Origin: Pontibacter diazotrophicus
GTDB taxonomy: Bacteria; Bacteroidota; Bacteroidia; Cytophagales; Hymenobacteraceae
DNA: 64,000 bases
Direction of reading: 5' to 3'
Assembly: GCF_003367245.1 (NCBI RefSeq)
Contig: NZ_QRGR01000011.1
Span: forward strand, 1 to 64,000
The notes below the pieces were generated by a model that did not search any database, was not told the DNA's origin, and saw only the letters and a program-made list of their open reading frames with translations. Positions 16,805-26,059 of the stretch are shown here, piece after piece. Position 1 is the first letter of the stretch, and every line of letters begins with the position of its first letter. Position numbers and translations under genes: made by a program.

Positions 16805-19243
16805 CTAAAATCTGTAAGTCACGACGCCAGAGAAATTCCTTGGCTGAATTCTATCGATAAAGTTAGAGCGGTACGCATCGTATCCTACCTCATCCAGGAT
16901 ATTGTTAAACAACACCCTCACACCCCAATGCTTCTGAAACTCATACCCTACCTGTGCATTCACTATAGTATAGGCTTTGTTGTACCACGGGGCAGAACCT
17001 GGCTCTATCGCGTGGTACTGTACCCCCTTCTGTGTCCAGTCGTTGTAAGGGCGCTCGCCTAAGTAATAGGCCCCCAGGCCAATGTTCAGACCGCGCGCAA
17101 TGCCTTCTGAGATGCTGTAATTAGCCCACGCATTAAAAGTATGGTTCGGCGTGTTGTTGGGCGCTGATCCCGGAATAAAGGTGGTGTGCTCTTTGAACTG
17201 CGCATCGATGTAGGAGTAGCCAGCTACAATCTCCAGGTTTTCCAGCACGCGTCCTGTCAGTTCCACTTCCACTCCCTTGCGCTCATCGTTGCCGCCTTTC
17301 ATATAGTAACCTGCACCTACCACTGCACCGGTATCATCTACACGGAACACCTCCAGGTTCATGTCTTTGTTGTTGATTTGGAAGAGTGTCAGGTTAAAGC
17401 GCAGGCGGTTGTTCAACCACTCTGTCTTCAGACCTGCTTCAATCTGGTCGATGCGCTCTGCCCCAAGCGGGTCTCCGTTTACATCCACCACTGCAGCAGA
17501 TCGGGGATTGGAGCTGTTGGTATAAGAACCGAAAATGTTGATGTTATCTTTCACTGTGAACATCACGCCAGCCAGTGGATTCCAGAAATCAGAAGTCTCG
17601 CTGGACTCTCCGTTAGCTCTTGTTTTGTTTGTGCTGTAACGCACACCACCGTATACCCTTGCCCAGTTTGTCAGCTGTATCACATCCTGGAAAGTAGCGC
17701 CAAAGCGGTAATCGTAAGACTGGTTTTCTCTTGTCAGCTCAAAAGCAGGAATGCCCTCCGGAAGTGTGTTTGATACCGTAGCCGGGTCAAATACATTTAT
17801 TCTATCTATGGCGATGGAGTTGAAGGTTGGCTGGTACAGGTCGATGTAGCGGTAATCTACGCCTGCCTGGAAAGTATGCAGGATGCTTCCGGTTTTTACC
17901 TTCTGGCCAATGAAATCAAACTGCAGCACAGTGCTCTTATCATCGCGGGTAGAGTTGTGTGCAATAGAGCGGTTGTACCAGTTTACCTGGCTTACATTAA
18001 TGTCGTTCTCTACATCCTGCTTTACTGCCGAAAGGTTACTCTTGATAGCATCCGCATTATAATCAGAGTGGAAGGCAGCCGCACGAATGTATAAGTTATT
18101 GCTGAGGTTATGCTTGAAGCGGGCAGCGAAAGTGGTGTGCTTGATATCCGTAACATCTGATTCAAAACCCAGGAATCTGTCGGAAGGCAGGTCGTAAATC
18201 TCATTCTCTGCGTTACCCACAGAAAGGTTTACTGTTCCTACGTCTATGCTCTGCTCCTCATCAAAATGATCCATTTCAAGGGTTAATGTGCTTCTGGCAT
18301 TCGGGCGCCACTCCACAGAGGGGTTAATGTAGAACGACTCGTTGCTCATGTGGTCGCGGAACTTGCCTCCGTTTTCATAGGCTCCGTTTACACGTACTGC
18401 AAGGGTATTCGATTCGTTTACTACGCGCTGCACATCAAAGGTAGGGCGAATAAGGCCCCAGCTTCCGGCACGCAGCGAAACAGCACCCGAGTTCTCAAAC
18501 TTAGGAGTTTTGGTGACGATGTTCACGATACCGCCCGGTCCGCCAAGGTCCGTTGCCGCACCCATGGTAACAGAACTGGCCCCTTTCAACACCTGAATGC
18601 TTTCCACTCCCTGCATGTCTGTAGAGAAACCGCCCCCACGGAAATCCGTCATTACACGCACGCCGTTTTTGAGAGTAGGTATACCACGGAAACCCCTGGA
18701 AGAAATACTTTCCCGCACACCGCCAAAAGTAGCATAGGTATATACCCCTGGCACATTGCGCACGCCTTCAATAACTGTTAAGGCCCCCTGCTGCTCAATC
18801 AGCCGCTCCGAAATAACGGAAATGCTCTGGATCTGCTCGCTTGGCTTCAGCGGCAGTCGTGTGATGGCATCCAGTTTCTCAGGCTGCTTGTCCCGCTCAC
18901 CAAACACCTCAATTTCTGTTACCGCATTGGTCTTGTCTGGTAAGTTGAATGTTAACTCTTCTGTTTCGCCTCTCTCCAACTGCACTTCAATGGTGTTACT
19001 GTCGAACCCGATAGAAAAAGCGCGCACCTGATACTTGCCTTCCGGCAGCTTCTGCATATCGAAGTAGCCATCGTCGTTGGTAACGGTTCCATAGCGTGTG
19101 TTCTCTATTACTACACTGGCAGCGGCTACAGCCTCGCCGTTTTCCTGCAGCACACGACCTCTGATGGCGGCACTGCGATGCTGTGCCCACACAAGCTGTG
19201 TGAAAAAGAGGCAGAGCATGAGAAGCGTAAATCTTTTATCCAT
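16805..19243 (-). CDS. TonB-dependent siderophore receptor
   Basis: Outer-membrane receptor of 812 residues. A signal peptide (about 1-20, cleavage after VWAQ) is followed by a CarboxypepD-reg-like beta-sandwich (about 25-105; RGRVLQENGEAVAAASV), typical of Bacteroidota. The plug domain (about 125-250) has the siderophore-receptor marks VIEGVRNVPGV, SSRGF and LKGASSVTMG...GGPGGIVNIVTK. The rest is a 22-strand barrel ending in a C-terminal Phe (VVTYRF). The TIGR01783-type plug suggests a ferric hydroxamate or similar siderophore; the substrate is not readable. It is first in a two-gene unit with the PepSY gene and diverges from an AraC regulator, the usual layout for siderophore-induced uptake. 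Confidence 0.92.
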   Translation of the reverse strand: MDKRFTLLMLCLFFTQLVWAQHRSAAIRGRVLQENGEAVAAASVVIENTRYGTVTNDDGYFDMQKLPEGKYQVRAFSIGFDSNTIEVQLERGETEELTFNLPDKTNAVTEIEVFGERDKQPEKLDAITRLPLKPSEQIQSISVISERLIEQQGALTVIEGVRNVPGVYTYATFGGVRESISSRGFRGIPTLKNGVRVMTDFRGGGFSTDMQGVESIQVLKGASSVTMGAATDLGGPGGIVNIVTKTPKFENSGAVSLRAGSWGLIRPTFDVQRVVNESNTLAVRVNGAYENGGKFRDHMSNESFYINPSVEWRPNARSTLTLEMDHFDEEQSIDVGTVNLSVGNAENEIYDLPSDRFLGFESDVTDIKHTTFAARFKHNLSNNLYIRAAAFHSDYNADAIKSNLSAVKQDVENDINVSQVNWYNRSIAHNSTRDDKSTVLQFDFIGQKVKTGSILHTFQAGVDYRYIDLYQPTFNSIAIDRINVFDPATVSNTLPEGIPAFELTRENQSYDYRFGATFQDVIQLTNWARVYGGVRYSTNKTRANGESSETSDFWNPLAGVMFTVKDNINIFGSYTNSSNPRSAAVVDVNGDPLGAERIDQIEAGLKTEWLNNRLRFNLTLFQINNKDMNLEVFRVDDTGAVVGAGYYMKGGNDERKGVEVELTGRVLENLEIVAGYSYIDAQFKEHTTFIPGSAPNNTPNHTFNAWANYSISEGIARGLNIGLGAYYLGERPYNDWTQKGVQYHAIEPGSAPWYNKAYTIVNAQVGYEFQKHWGVRVLFNNILDEVGYDAYRSNFIDRIQPRNFSGVVTYRF

Positions 19244-19351
19244 TATCTTTATTTAGACTTATTTTAAATAACTAACTTTGGCAAAAGTAACGCACCGCAG
19301 CAGGAGGCTGTTATCGAAAAAAGAATAAAGAATACCGCTAAAGGAATTATT
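19244..19351. promoter_or_regulatory. Divergent promoter region with abutting -7 boxes
   Basis: Two Bacteroidota-type -7 elements lie next to each other: TAACTTTG on the plus strand (19273-19280, toward araC) and TACTTTTG on the minus strand (19282-19289, toward the TonB receptor). Together they make an imperfect palindrome, a natural target for a regulator that switches both genes. I do not see clear -33 boxes for either. Confidence 0.55.
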
Positions 19352-20344
19352 ATGCAGATTGATTCTAAATTAGACGCTGTTGACGCCTGGATATGTAATG
19401 AAACACTGGCTACTGTCTATGATAATTGCTGCGTACCACAGGAAAAGGAAGTGGTGCTGGAGGATCCTGCCATCTCATTGCTCCGCAGCACGCAAATCAG
19501 CGCTAAAGGACTCTTTATCATAGAAACGCAGATGGTTTTTAACCAGCCCGTCTGCGATAACTTTCAGGTTACCGGTGAAAGCATCATACTCGGCTTTTAC
19601 CTGGAGGGAGATGCCTCAGCAGAAATCACGGGACTGTTACAGCACTCTGTTCACCCGCCCAATGTCCATTACATCTGCTACACCCCGTCTTTTAAAGCTG
19701 AATTTCGGATGCCCCCGAACAAGTTGCATCGTTACTTTCTCGTAATCCTCTCCAAAGAATTCTATTTCCGGCTACTGCACCAGCACAGTGAGTTGCACCA
19801 GGAGTTTGCGGATAAAGTACTGCAGGGTCGCCACACCTACCTCAGCGATAATCCGTTGGAGATAACACCGGAAATGAAATGGGTACTAAATGATATCCGA
19901 AACTGCCAGCGCACAGGCCCCCTTAAAAGGCTCTTCCTCGAAGCAAAAATAATGGAGTTGCTGATGCTGCAACTGGAGCAATACCAGAAGCCGCAAGAAC
20001 AGCAAATCAGGAACAGCATTCTCAGAGGCGACGATGCACAACGTATTGCTGAAGCAAGGGCCATACTGGAAGAAAATTATCAAAACCCACCTACTATACA
20101 GGAACTGGCGCGCCTGGTTTACCTGAACGAAACCAAATTGAAACAGGGATTCAAAACATGCTGCAACCACACCATACACGGTTACGTGGTATGGCTCCGG
20201 ATGGAAAAGGCCCGGCAGTTGTTACAGCAGTCACAACAAAGCATTGGGGACATCGCGTACCAGGTCGGCTATAAAAATTCAGCACATTTTACATCTGCTT
20301 TCAAAAAGCACTTTGGTTTTCTGCCAAGCGAAATAAAAGTATAG
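19352..20344 (+). CDS. AraC-family transcriptional regulator (PchR-like)
   Basis: Regulator of 330 residues with an N-terminal ligand-sensing half (about 1-215) and a C-terminal AraC double helix-turn-helix (about 230-330). The first helix pair is around TIQELARLVYLNETKLKQGF. The second is around SIGDIAYQVGYKNSAHFTSAFKKHFG, which matches the AraC family signature. The arrangement matches PchR-type activators that respond to a cytoplasmic ferric siderophore, and the gene diverges from a siderophore receptor over 108 bases. Ligand and direction of control are inferred from this context. Confidence 0.9.
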   Translation: MQIDSKLDAVDAWICNETLATVYDNCCVPQEKEVVLEDPAISLLRSTQISAKGLFIIETQMVFNQPVCDNFQVTGESIILGFYLEGDASAEITGLLQHSVHPPNVHYICYTPSFKAEFRMPPNKLHRYFLVILSKEFYFRLLHQHSELHQEFADKVLQGRHTYLSDNPLEITPEMKWVLNDIRNCQRTGPLKRLFLEAKIMELLMLQLEQYQKPQEQQIRNSILRGDDAQRIAEARAILEENYQNPPTIQELARLVYLNETKLKQGFKTCCNHTIHGYVVWLRMEKARQLLQQSQQSIGDIAYQVGYKNSAHFTSAFKKHFGFLPSEIKV

Positions 20345-20589
20345 TAATTTTCCTTCCCCTCCTGTACTTGTAAAAAGTACAACAGGTATTGCTTCAGGTC
20401 GTACAAAGCGTAGGCATCCTTTATGAAACGGCAAAAGCCATACACTTAAAACGGAAGGAGAAGGAAATATCCTGAAGTAAAGAAGCTGCTCCTGTTATAA
20501 AATCATCAAAACAACTTCTGAAGCAGTGATATAACATGCAGGTGAAAATCATTCGCCCTCCCGTTTACGTCTATGTTTGAATAACATCT

Positions 20590-21804
20590 ATGGAAAACAG
20601 AGCGAGACCTATCCTTACCTATTTTGTGCTGCTTGCTGTTGGCTTGTTCTTCTTTTTCTATGGCCTTGTAAAGGCAAAGTCATTTTTGGCCCCCCTTGCC
20701 GTGGCTGCACTGCTTACGATGGTAGTTGTACCTGTTGCCCGATGGTTTGAAAGCAAAGGCCTGAGCCGTGCGTGGGCCGCTTTATCTTCTGACTTGCTCA
20801 TCCTACTCTTCTTCGTTGTACTTGCAGGCGTAGTGTCTTATCAGGTGAATAACTTTTCGCAGGACTGGCCCGAGATAAAAGAAAGAGTAGAGCCGAAAAT
20901 AAACGATCTGCAAGAGGTTATAGCAGATAAGACAGGAATATCTATTCAGCAGCAGAACCAAAACCTGCCAATTCTAGGTGGAGCGGCTGAAGCAAACGGC
21001 CAGACGGAAGAAACCGGGGCAAAGCAGCAAGAACAAGGGGAAGGGCAAGACCAGGAAGCATCAGGTTCAGAATTCCAGCAACCCAATGGTTCTATTATGT
21101 CCTCGGCAGGAAGCTATATGATGCGGCTGATTGGTTTTCTTGGAACATTCCTGCTCACTTTTGTTTACATCTTCTTCTTTCTGCTTTACAGAAGCAAGTT
21201 CAGAAAGTCCTTCATTAAAATGGCACCGGAAGGGAGGAAAGAAGATACAAAGAAGATTATCTCTGGTTCAGTTCAGGTGGCCCATGGCTACCTTTTTGGC
21301 AGGTTGGTACTCATCGTTATTCTAGCTGTCATTTACTCTATCGGTCTATCGTTCTCTGGTGTCAGGCAGGCTGTTTTCATTTCTATCCTGGCCGCCGTGC
21401 TTACCCTCATCCCCTACATCGGGAACATCATCGGCTATACACTGGCGTTGGCAATGGCTTTTATTTCTGGAAGCGGCTTAACCGGAGCTCTTGGCGTAAC
21501 GGCTACTTTTGCCCTTACCCAATTTGTAGAAAGCTATATTTTGGAGCCTTATATTGTAGGCGACAAGGTGAACCTTGACCCTACCTTCACGATTGTAGTA
21601 GTAGTATTAGGGGGCTCCATGTGGGGGGTAATTGGCATGCTCATCGCCATTCCGGCACTGGGAATTGCCAAGGTCGTTTTTGATAATATTCCGGCTCTCA
21701 ATCCACTGGGGTACCTGTTCGGCACAGAGGGCACCGGCGATGACGACGATGACAACATTTTCGACAAAACGAAACGCTGGGCCTTAAACAAGTTCAAAAA
21801 ATAA
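20590..21804 (+). CDS. AI-2E family (UPF0118/PerM-like) transporter
   Basis: Integral membrane protein of 404 residues of the AI-2E family, whose members act as autoinducer-2 exporters, Na+/H+ antiporters or permeases of unknown cargo. Two pairs of N-terminal helices (about 10-60) and a long amphipathic region (about 75-125) are followed by an acidic and Gln-rich segment (about 130-165; QEQGEGQDQE). A cluster of helices follows, with the family motif LTLIPYIGNIIG near 275-287 and a further TM before the charged tail (GDDDDDN). The charged insert and tail are longer than I expect for the family. The substrate is unknown. It is monocistronic. Confidence 0.85.
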   Translation: MENRARPILTYFVLLAVGLFFFFYGLVKAKSFLAPLAVAALLTMVVVPVARWFESKGLSRAWAALSSDLLILLFFVVLAGVVSYQVNNFSQDWPEIKERVEPKINDLQEVIADKTGISIQQQNQNLPILGGAAEANGQTEETGAKQQEQGEGQDQEASGSEFQQPNGSIMSSAGSYMMRLIGFLGTFLLTFVYIFFFLLYRSKFRKSFIKMAPEGRKEDTKKIISGSVQVAHGYLFGRLVLIVILAVIYSIGLSFSGVRQAVFISILAAVLTLIPYIGNIIGYTLALAMAFISGSGLTGALGVTATFALTQFVESYILEPYIVGDKVNLDPTFTIVVVVLGGSMWGVIGMLIAIPALGIAKVVFDNIPALNPLGYLFGTEGTGDDDDDNIFDKTKRWALNKFKK

Positions 21805-21848
21805 CATGTGCGGCAGATGAATAGCAGGAAAAACTTACCTGCTTAAAA

Positions 21849-22478
21849 TCAGCTACGCTTAGCAAGGATCTTTTTTGCCAGATCTAGTTCCTCCTGCAGG
21901 ATGGTATGCGGCCGTCCCTTATAGATCTTCTTCGTCACTTCCGCTCCTTTTTCCTCCATTATTTTTACCGTCTCGTCTACCCTGCTTACCGGCACGTGCG
22001 GGTCCGGGTCTCCGGTGGTTATAAGGACGGGAGTACCGTTAAAGCTGCCTTTGTAGTTGTTTGTGTCTATTTGCTGCCCGATAAGCCCACCGGTAAAGAG
22101 GAGCAGACCACCAAAGCGCTGTGCATCCCGGGTAGCATATTCTGATGCCAGGCAAGCTCCCTGAGAAAAGCCAAGCAGGTAAATATTGCTGCTATCTATC
22201 CCCTGGTCCTGTACCTGTTTCACGGTTGTATGGATTAACTCCAGCGCAGAATCGAGCGCTGGCTGGTTTTGCGAAACAGGTGCCATAAAGCTGTAAGGGT
22301 ACCAGCTGAGGTTTGTCGCCTGTGGAGCAAAAAGAGAGAAATCAGCTGCATCCAGGTGCTCACTCAGCGACAGAATACTTTCAGCTGTCGCGCCTCGTCC
22401 GTGTATCATGACAAGTGCTTTGCCTGTTTGCTCCAGCGGCTTGCCATGGGTTATGATGGTTTGTTCGTGTGTATACAT
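21849..22478 (-). CDS. Phospholipase/carboxylesterase-family hydrolase (MhqD-like)
   Basis: Alpha/beta hydrolase of 209 residues. The oxyanion region is MIHGRGA (24-30), the nucleophile is Ser105 in GFSQG, the acid is probably Asp159 (GDPDPHVP) and the base His191 (GRPHTI). It resembles B. subtilis MhqD, made in response to hydroquinones and electrophiles. It is the last gene of a leftward set pirin - ring-cleaving dioxygenase - hydrolase, 83 bases after the dioxygenase, the same partners as in mhq operons. The natural substrate is not established. Confidence 0.85.
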   Translation of the reverse strand: MYTHEQTIITHGKPLEQTGKALVMIHGRGATAESILSLSEHLDAADFSLFAPQATNLSWYPYSFMAPVSQNQPALDSALELIHTTVKQVQDQGIDSSNIYLLGFSQGACLASEYATRDAQRFGGLLLFTGGLIGQQIDTNNYKGSFNGTPVLITTGDPDPHVPVSRVDETVKIMEEKGAEVTKKIYKGRPHTILQEELDLAKKILAKRS

Positions 22479-22561
22479 AAGAGATATTTTCAGATGCTGA
22501 AAAGAGTTTCCTTTCTACGCATCTAGTAGTGTAACAAAAACAGACTGCAATGCAGCATACA

Positions 22562-23497
22562 CTAATCCAGCTTCGGCAGCGCTGCCTCTATCCTGGCTCT
22601 GTGCCCCTCGTACTGCGGTGGCAGCAACAGGCTGCTACCGAGCTTATCAACCGGCTCATCAATTGCAAAACCAGGATTATCAGTGGCTATTTCAAAAAGC
22701 ACGCCTCCCGGCTCCCTGAAGTAGAGCGAATAGAAGTAGTTGCGGTCTATTTTATCTGTGATGTTCAGGCCACTGCTGGCTATCTTTTCCCTGAACCGCA
22801 TCAGGACTTCCTCATCCTTCACCCGGAAAGCAATGTGATGGTTTGTACCGGCACCGCCATCCCCACGGTTTGCATTGGGTTCCTCTATTAAATCTATGAT
22901 AGCAGCATGATCTACGGCATCGGTGATGTAGCGGTGGTGCTTATCTTTCTGCTCCAGCAGTTTGTAACCGAGAAGCTCTGTTAATACCTGTGCCGTTTGC
23001 TTTACACTTCGCAGGGTGAGGGTAACACTGTGGAAGCCGCGTGTGGCTACATTTGCCTTCACATCTTCCGTCTCCCAGGGCTGCCGTGTATCACCGTTTT
23101 TCGGAATCACCAGTTCCAGTTGCAGGCCATCCGGGTCCTGTAACGCGATGTACTGCTCCCCGAATTTTTCTGCCGGCTTGCTAAAGGACACGTTGTGGTC
23201 CTCAAAGCGCTTGATCCAGAAGTCGAAGCTGCCTTCCGGCACAGCGTAACCAATATGCGAAGCCATCCCCGTACCTACCCTGCCACGGCGGGAACCTTCA
23301 TAAGGAAAGAAGGTAAGGATAGTGCCCGGACTACCCACCTCATCCCCATAGTATAAATGATAGGTGCCCGGGTCATCAAAATTGACGGTTTTTTTAAGCA
23401 GGCGCAGCCCCAGCACCTTTGTATAAAAGTCTAAGTTGCTTTTAGCTGAATCAGCAATCGCCGTGATGTGATGCAGCCCTAGTATTCTGTCTTCCAT
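22562..23497 (-). CDS. VOC-family ring-cleaving dioxygenase (MhqO-like), copy 1
   Basis: Protein of 311 residues made of two vicinal-oxygen-chelate domains (about 5-130 and 150-280). Probable metal ligands are in LHHITAI at the start, RGFHSVTLTL at the start of the second domain and GGVLFEIATD near 255. The family includes MhqO, MhqA and LinE-like extradiol dioxygenases that open hydroquinone rings. It lies 10 bases after the pirin gene and before the MhqD-like hydrolase, so the three are surely co-transcribed. A full-length paralogue lies at 25121-26059. The Fe(II) requirement and substrate are from family knowledge. Confidence 0.88.
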   Translation of the reverse strand: MEDRILGLHHITAIADSAKSNLDFYTKVLGLRLLKKTVNFDDPGTYHLYYGDEVGSPGTILTFFPYEGSRRGRVGTGMASHIGYAVPEGSFDFWIKRFEDHNVSFSKPAEKFGEQYIALQDPDGLQLELVIPKNGDTRQPWETEDVKANVATRGFHSVTLTLRSVKQTAQVLTELLGYKLLEQKDKHHRYITDAVDHAAIIDLIEEPNANRGDGGAGTNHHIAFRVKDEEVLMRFREKIASSGLNITDKIDRNYFYSLYFREPGGVLFEIATDNPGFAIDEPVDKLGSSLLLPPQYEGHRARIEAALPKLD

Positions 23498-23507
23498 AAT
23501 TTAATCC

Positions 23508-24221
23508 TCAATGGTTGATGGGTACTTCTATTACAAGAAACTTACTGTCAGTTAAACAGGTGATCTGCAAGTGGTCGGTTTCCCAGACTCCTATGGCATC
23601 CCGCTGCTCCAGTGGTTCTTCATTATTGATGAGCAAACTTCCGCTGATATTAAAGATGTAGACTGCCTTATTAAGCGGGTTCAACAGATATCTTACCTCT
23701 TTGTCTCTTTCAAAATTCCCCAGAGAGAGCTTTGCGTTCTGGTTTATCCAGCAATGCCCCTGCCCCTCCTCATTGCTCACAATGGTCACCAGCTTATTCT
23801 GGCGGTCCTCTTCGGGAAAATACCGGCGCTGGTAACGGGGGCTTATGTTTTGCAGCTTCGGCTCTATCCAGATTTGTAGAAAATTCACTTCCTCGTCTCC
23901 TACATTGTGCTCTTCATGGCGCAAACCTGTACCGGCACTCATAATCTGCACCCAATCTTTGTGCACTACCTCTTTGTAGCCTAATGAATCCAAATGGTTC
24001 ATAGAGCCTGCCAGCATCACGGAGATAATTTCTAAGTTGCTGTGGGCATGCAGGCCAAAGCCATTTTCGGGTGCTACAAAGTCATCATTAAAAACGCGAA
24101 GCAAACCAAAGCCTGCCCGTATCGGATCATAGTGGCTGGAAAAGCTGAAGGTGAAATTGCTTTTCAGCCAGCCAATGTCTTTCAGCCCACGCTCACCGGA
24201 TTTGAATATCTTGTGTTTCAT
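23508..24221 (-). CDS. Pirin family protein
   Basis: Bicupin protein of 237 residues. The N-terminal cupin carries the complete pirin metal set H58, H60, H102 and E104 (FGLHAHSNLE and LRHEEHN), as in YhhW-type quercetinases. The C-terminal cupin is degenerate, as usual. Bacterial pirins bind Fe(II), and some oxidise flavonols. First gene of the pirin-dioxygenase-hydrolase unit; the 10-base gap to the next gene shows tight coupling. In this setting a role in detoxifying aromatic or quinone compounds is likely but inferred. Confidence 0.9.
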   Translation of the reverse strand: MKHKIFKSGERGLKDIGWLKSNFTFSFSSHYDPIRAGFGLLRVFNDDFVAPENGFGLHAHSNLEIISVMLAGSMNHLDSLGYKEVVHKDWVQIMSAGTGLRHEEHNVGDEEVNFLQIWIEPKLQNISPRYQRRYFPEEDRQNKLVTIVSNEEGQGHCWINQNAKLSLGNFERDKEVRYLLNPLNKAVYIFNISGSLLINNEEPLEQRDAIGVWETDHLQITCLTDSKFLVIEVPINH

Positions 24222-24356
24222 AGCTCCATTTTATCTAGATTGTGAACCAGGTTCACGTTGTAGAAAACGATCTTAAAAGGTTTAAGAACGTAAGACAAAA
24301 GACTCAGAATTGACAGGATCATCTTTTGTACTTTGTCTTACGTCCCTTAGCTGAGA

Positions 24357-24893
24357 TTAAGCTTGCTTTACCAGCTGAATCTCAGCCTGCAGCTTTACAT
24401 CATCACTCACTACTACACTACCTGCCTCAGTTACAGCATCCCAGGTTAAGCCAAACTCCTTGCGGCTTATTTTTCCTGATACTGTGAATCCGGCTTTAGT
24501 CTGTCCGTACGGGTCTACCACAATACCACCAAATTCTACATTAAAAGTTGCAGGTTTCGTGTTGCCCCTGATAGTCAGGTCACCGTGCAGTTTGTAGTCA
24601 TCGCCACCCACGTTCTCATATTTAGTGCCTACAAAACGAAGTTCATTATGCTGCGCTGCATCAAAGAAATCAGCAGATTTCAGGTGTGTATCACGCTGCT
24701 CATTGTTTGTGCTGATAGAATCAATATCGGCTGTGAACACTACATTGGTAGGGTTTGAGAATTGCTCATTTTCGGTTTCAGCCTCTACTGAAAAGTTTTG
24801 GAAATAACCTGTCACTGTAGTAATCATCAGGTGCTTTACTTTGAACTGTACTTCACTGTGCGTCGGGTCTACTGCCCATTTTACATTCGCCAT
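24357..24893 (-). CDS. YceI family protein (cytoplasmic, lipocalin-like)
   Basis: Protein of 178 residues with the YceI beta-barrel pattern: WAVDPTHSEVQFKVKHLMI at the start, HLKSADFFDA mid-protein and a KTKPA-like TKPATFNVEF strand. Members bind long amphiphilic molecules such as polyisoprenoids. No signal peptide is present, so unlike E. coli YceI this one stays in the cytoplasm. It precedes the pirin operon by 135 bases on the same strand and has its own near-consensus promoter with two palindromes. In Bacteroidota and Firmicutes, such YceI genes often travel with ring-cleaving dioxygenases, which supports a role in the same stress response. Confidence 0.88.
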   Translation of the reverse strand: MANVKWAVDPTHSEVQFKVKHLMITTVTGYFQNFSVEAETENEQFSNPTNVVFTADIDSISTNNEQRDTHLKSADFFDAAQHNELRFVGTKYENVGGDDYKLHGDLTIRGNTKPATFNVEFGGIVVDPYGQTKAGFTVSGKISRKEFGLTWDAVTEAGSVVVSDDVKLQAEIQLVKQA

Positions 24894-24949
24894 TTTCTTA
24901 TAGTTTTTTGTTGATGTTGATATTAATTTTCTATTGAAGTAAGATTTAA

Positions 24950-24979
24950 CAAATGTATGTACATTTAATGTATATACAA
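24950..24979 (-). promoter_or_regulatory. Consensus promoter of the YceI gene with two operator-like palindromes
   Basis: Read on the minus strand, TTG (24977-24979), 19 bases, then TACATTTG (24950-24957) reproduces the Bacteroidota promoter TTG-N19-TAnnTTTG exactly. Two 10-base palindromic boxes, TGTATATACA (24969-24978) and the near-palindrome TGTATGTACA (24954-24963), lie 15 bases apart and touch the -33 and -7 boxes. A dimeric repressor bound there would block RNA polymerase. A MarR- or TetR-type regulator is the obvious guess, but none is encoded in this stretch. Confidence 0.7.
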
Positions 24980-25120
24980 TAGAATCATCAAAAAAATTTC
25001 ATCTGCTCACAGAATCATTTTTCATTTCTGACTAACACTGCTCTATCCCCATCCGAAAAATGATTTATTTGGTAAAGGGGGGCTTTCTTCCAAATAAGAA
25101 ACCTAATCGACTGTTATAAC

Positions 25121-26059
25121 TTAGTCCAGCTTCGGAAGTACTTGCTCCAACTCTTCTCTTCTGTGTTCATAGCGCTCCGGTAGTTTCAGGTGAGCACCTA
25201 ATTCTTCCAGGGGTTCGTCCACAGTAAAACCAGGATTATCGGTGGCAATTTCGAACAGTACGCCGCCCGGCTCCCGGAAATAGATAGAGTAAAAGTAGTT
25301 ACGGTCTATCTGCTCGGTCACCTCCAGCCCACTGGCCGCAATTTTGTCCCGGAACTGCAGCAGGATTTGCTCATTTTCTACCCTAAAAGCCACATGATGT
25401 ACTGTGCCCCCTGCCTGATGGCCGCGCATCTCATGGGGCACTTCCACCATATCAATGATGGCAGCGTTCTCAACCGCATCTGTACTGAACCTGTAGCGGT
25501 TCACGTGCTTATTTATCTGCTTATAACCGAGAATATCTGTCAGAACTTCTGCCGTAGCTTTTACATCATTCAATGTCAACGTCACATTATGAAACCCTCT
25601 GATGGCTACCTCCTCAGTAACCTCCGCTATTTCCCAGGGCTGCCTATTGTCCGGGCTTGCAGACTCAATTAGTTCCAGTTTTAGCCCATCCGGATCAAGG
25701 AATGTCAGGTAACGCTCCCCAAATTTATCTGCTGGTTTGTTGTAGGTCACGTTGTGCTGCTCAAAGCGTTTTAACCAGAAGTCAAAGCTGCCCTGTGGCA
25801 CGGAAAAGCCTATCTCTGTTGCCATGCTTGGGCCTCTCCTGCCTGGCACTATCTCTTCTCCCCATGGGAAAAACGTAAGGATGGTACCCGGGGAACCAAC
25901 CTCATCTCCGTAATAAAAGTGATAGGTTTTGGGATCATCAAAGTTGACAGTCTTCTTCAAAAGCCGCAGCCCCAACACACTGGTATAGAAGTTCAGGTTG
26001 CGCCTGGCGTCTCCTGCAATAGCAGTGATATGGTGCAGGCCTAAAATAATATCGCTCAT
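25121..26059 (-). CDS. VOC-family ring-cleaving dioxygenase (MhqO-like), copy 2
   Basis: Protein of 312 residues, homologous over its full length to the gene at 22562-23497, with long identical blocks (for example RLLKKTVNFDDP and GDEVGSPGTILTFFP). It has the same two VOC domains and the same candidate metal ligands in LHHITAI, RGFHNVTLTL and GGVLFEIATD. It stands alone, 227 bases upstream of the YceI gene on the same strand, so it may have its own promoter in the 443-base region to its right. The two copies may divide substrates or inducers. Reaction inferred from family. Confidence 0.88.
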   Translation of the reverse strand: MSDIILGLHHITAIAGDARRNLNFYTSVLGLRLLKKTVNFDDPKTYHFYYGDEVGSPGTILTFFPWGEEIVPGRRGPSMATEIGFSVPQGSFDFWLKRFEQHNVTYNKPADKFGERYLTFLDPDGLKLELIESASPDNRQPWEIAEVTEEVAIRGFHNVTLTLNDVKATAEVLTDILGYKQINKHVNRYRFSTDAVENAAIIDMVEVPHEMRGHQAGGTVHHVAFRVENEQILLQFRDKIAASGLEVTEQIDRNYFYSIYFREPGGVLFEIATDNPGFTVDEPLEELGAHLKLPERYEHRREELEQVLPKLD

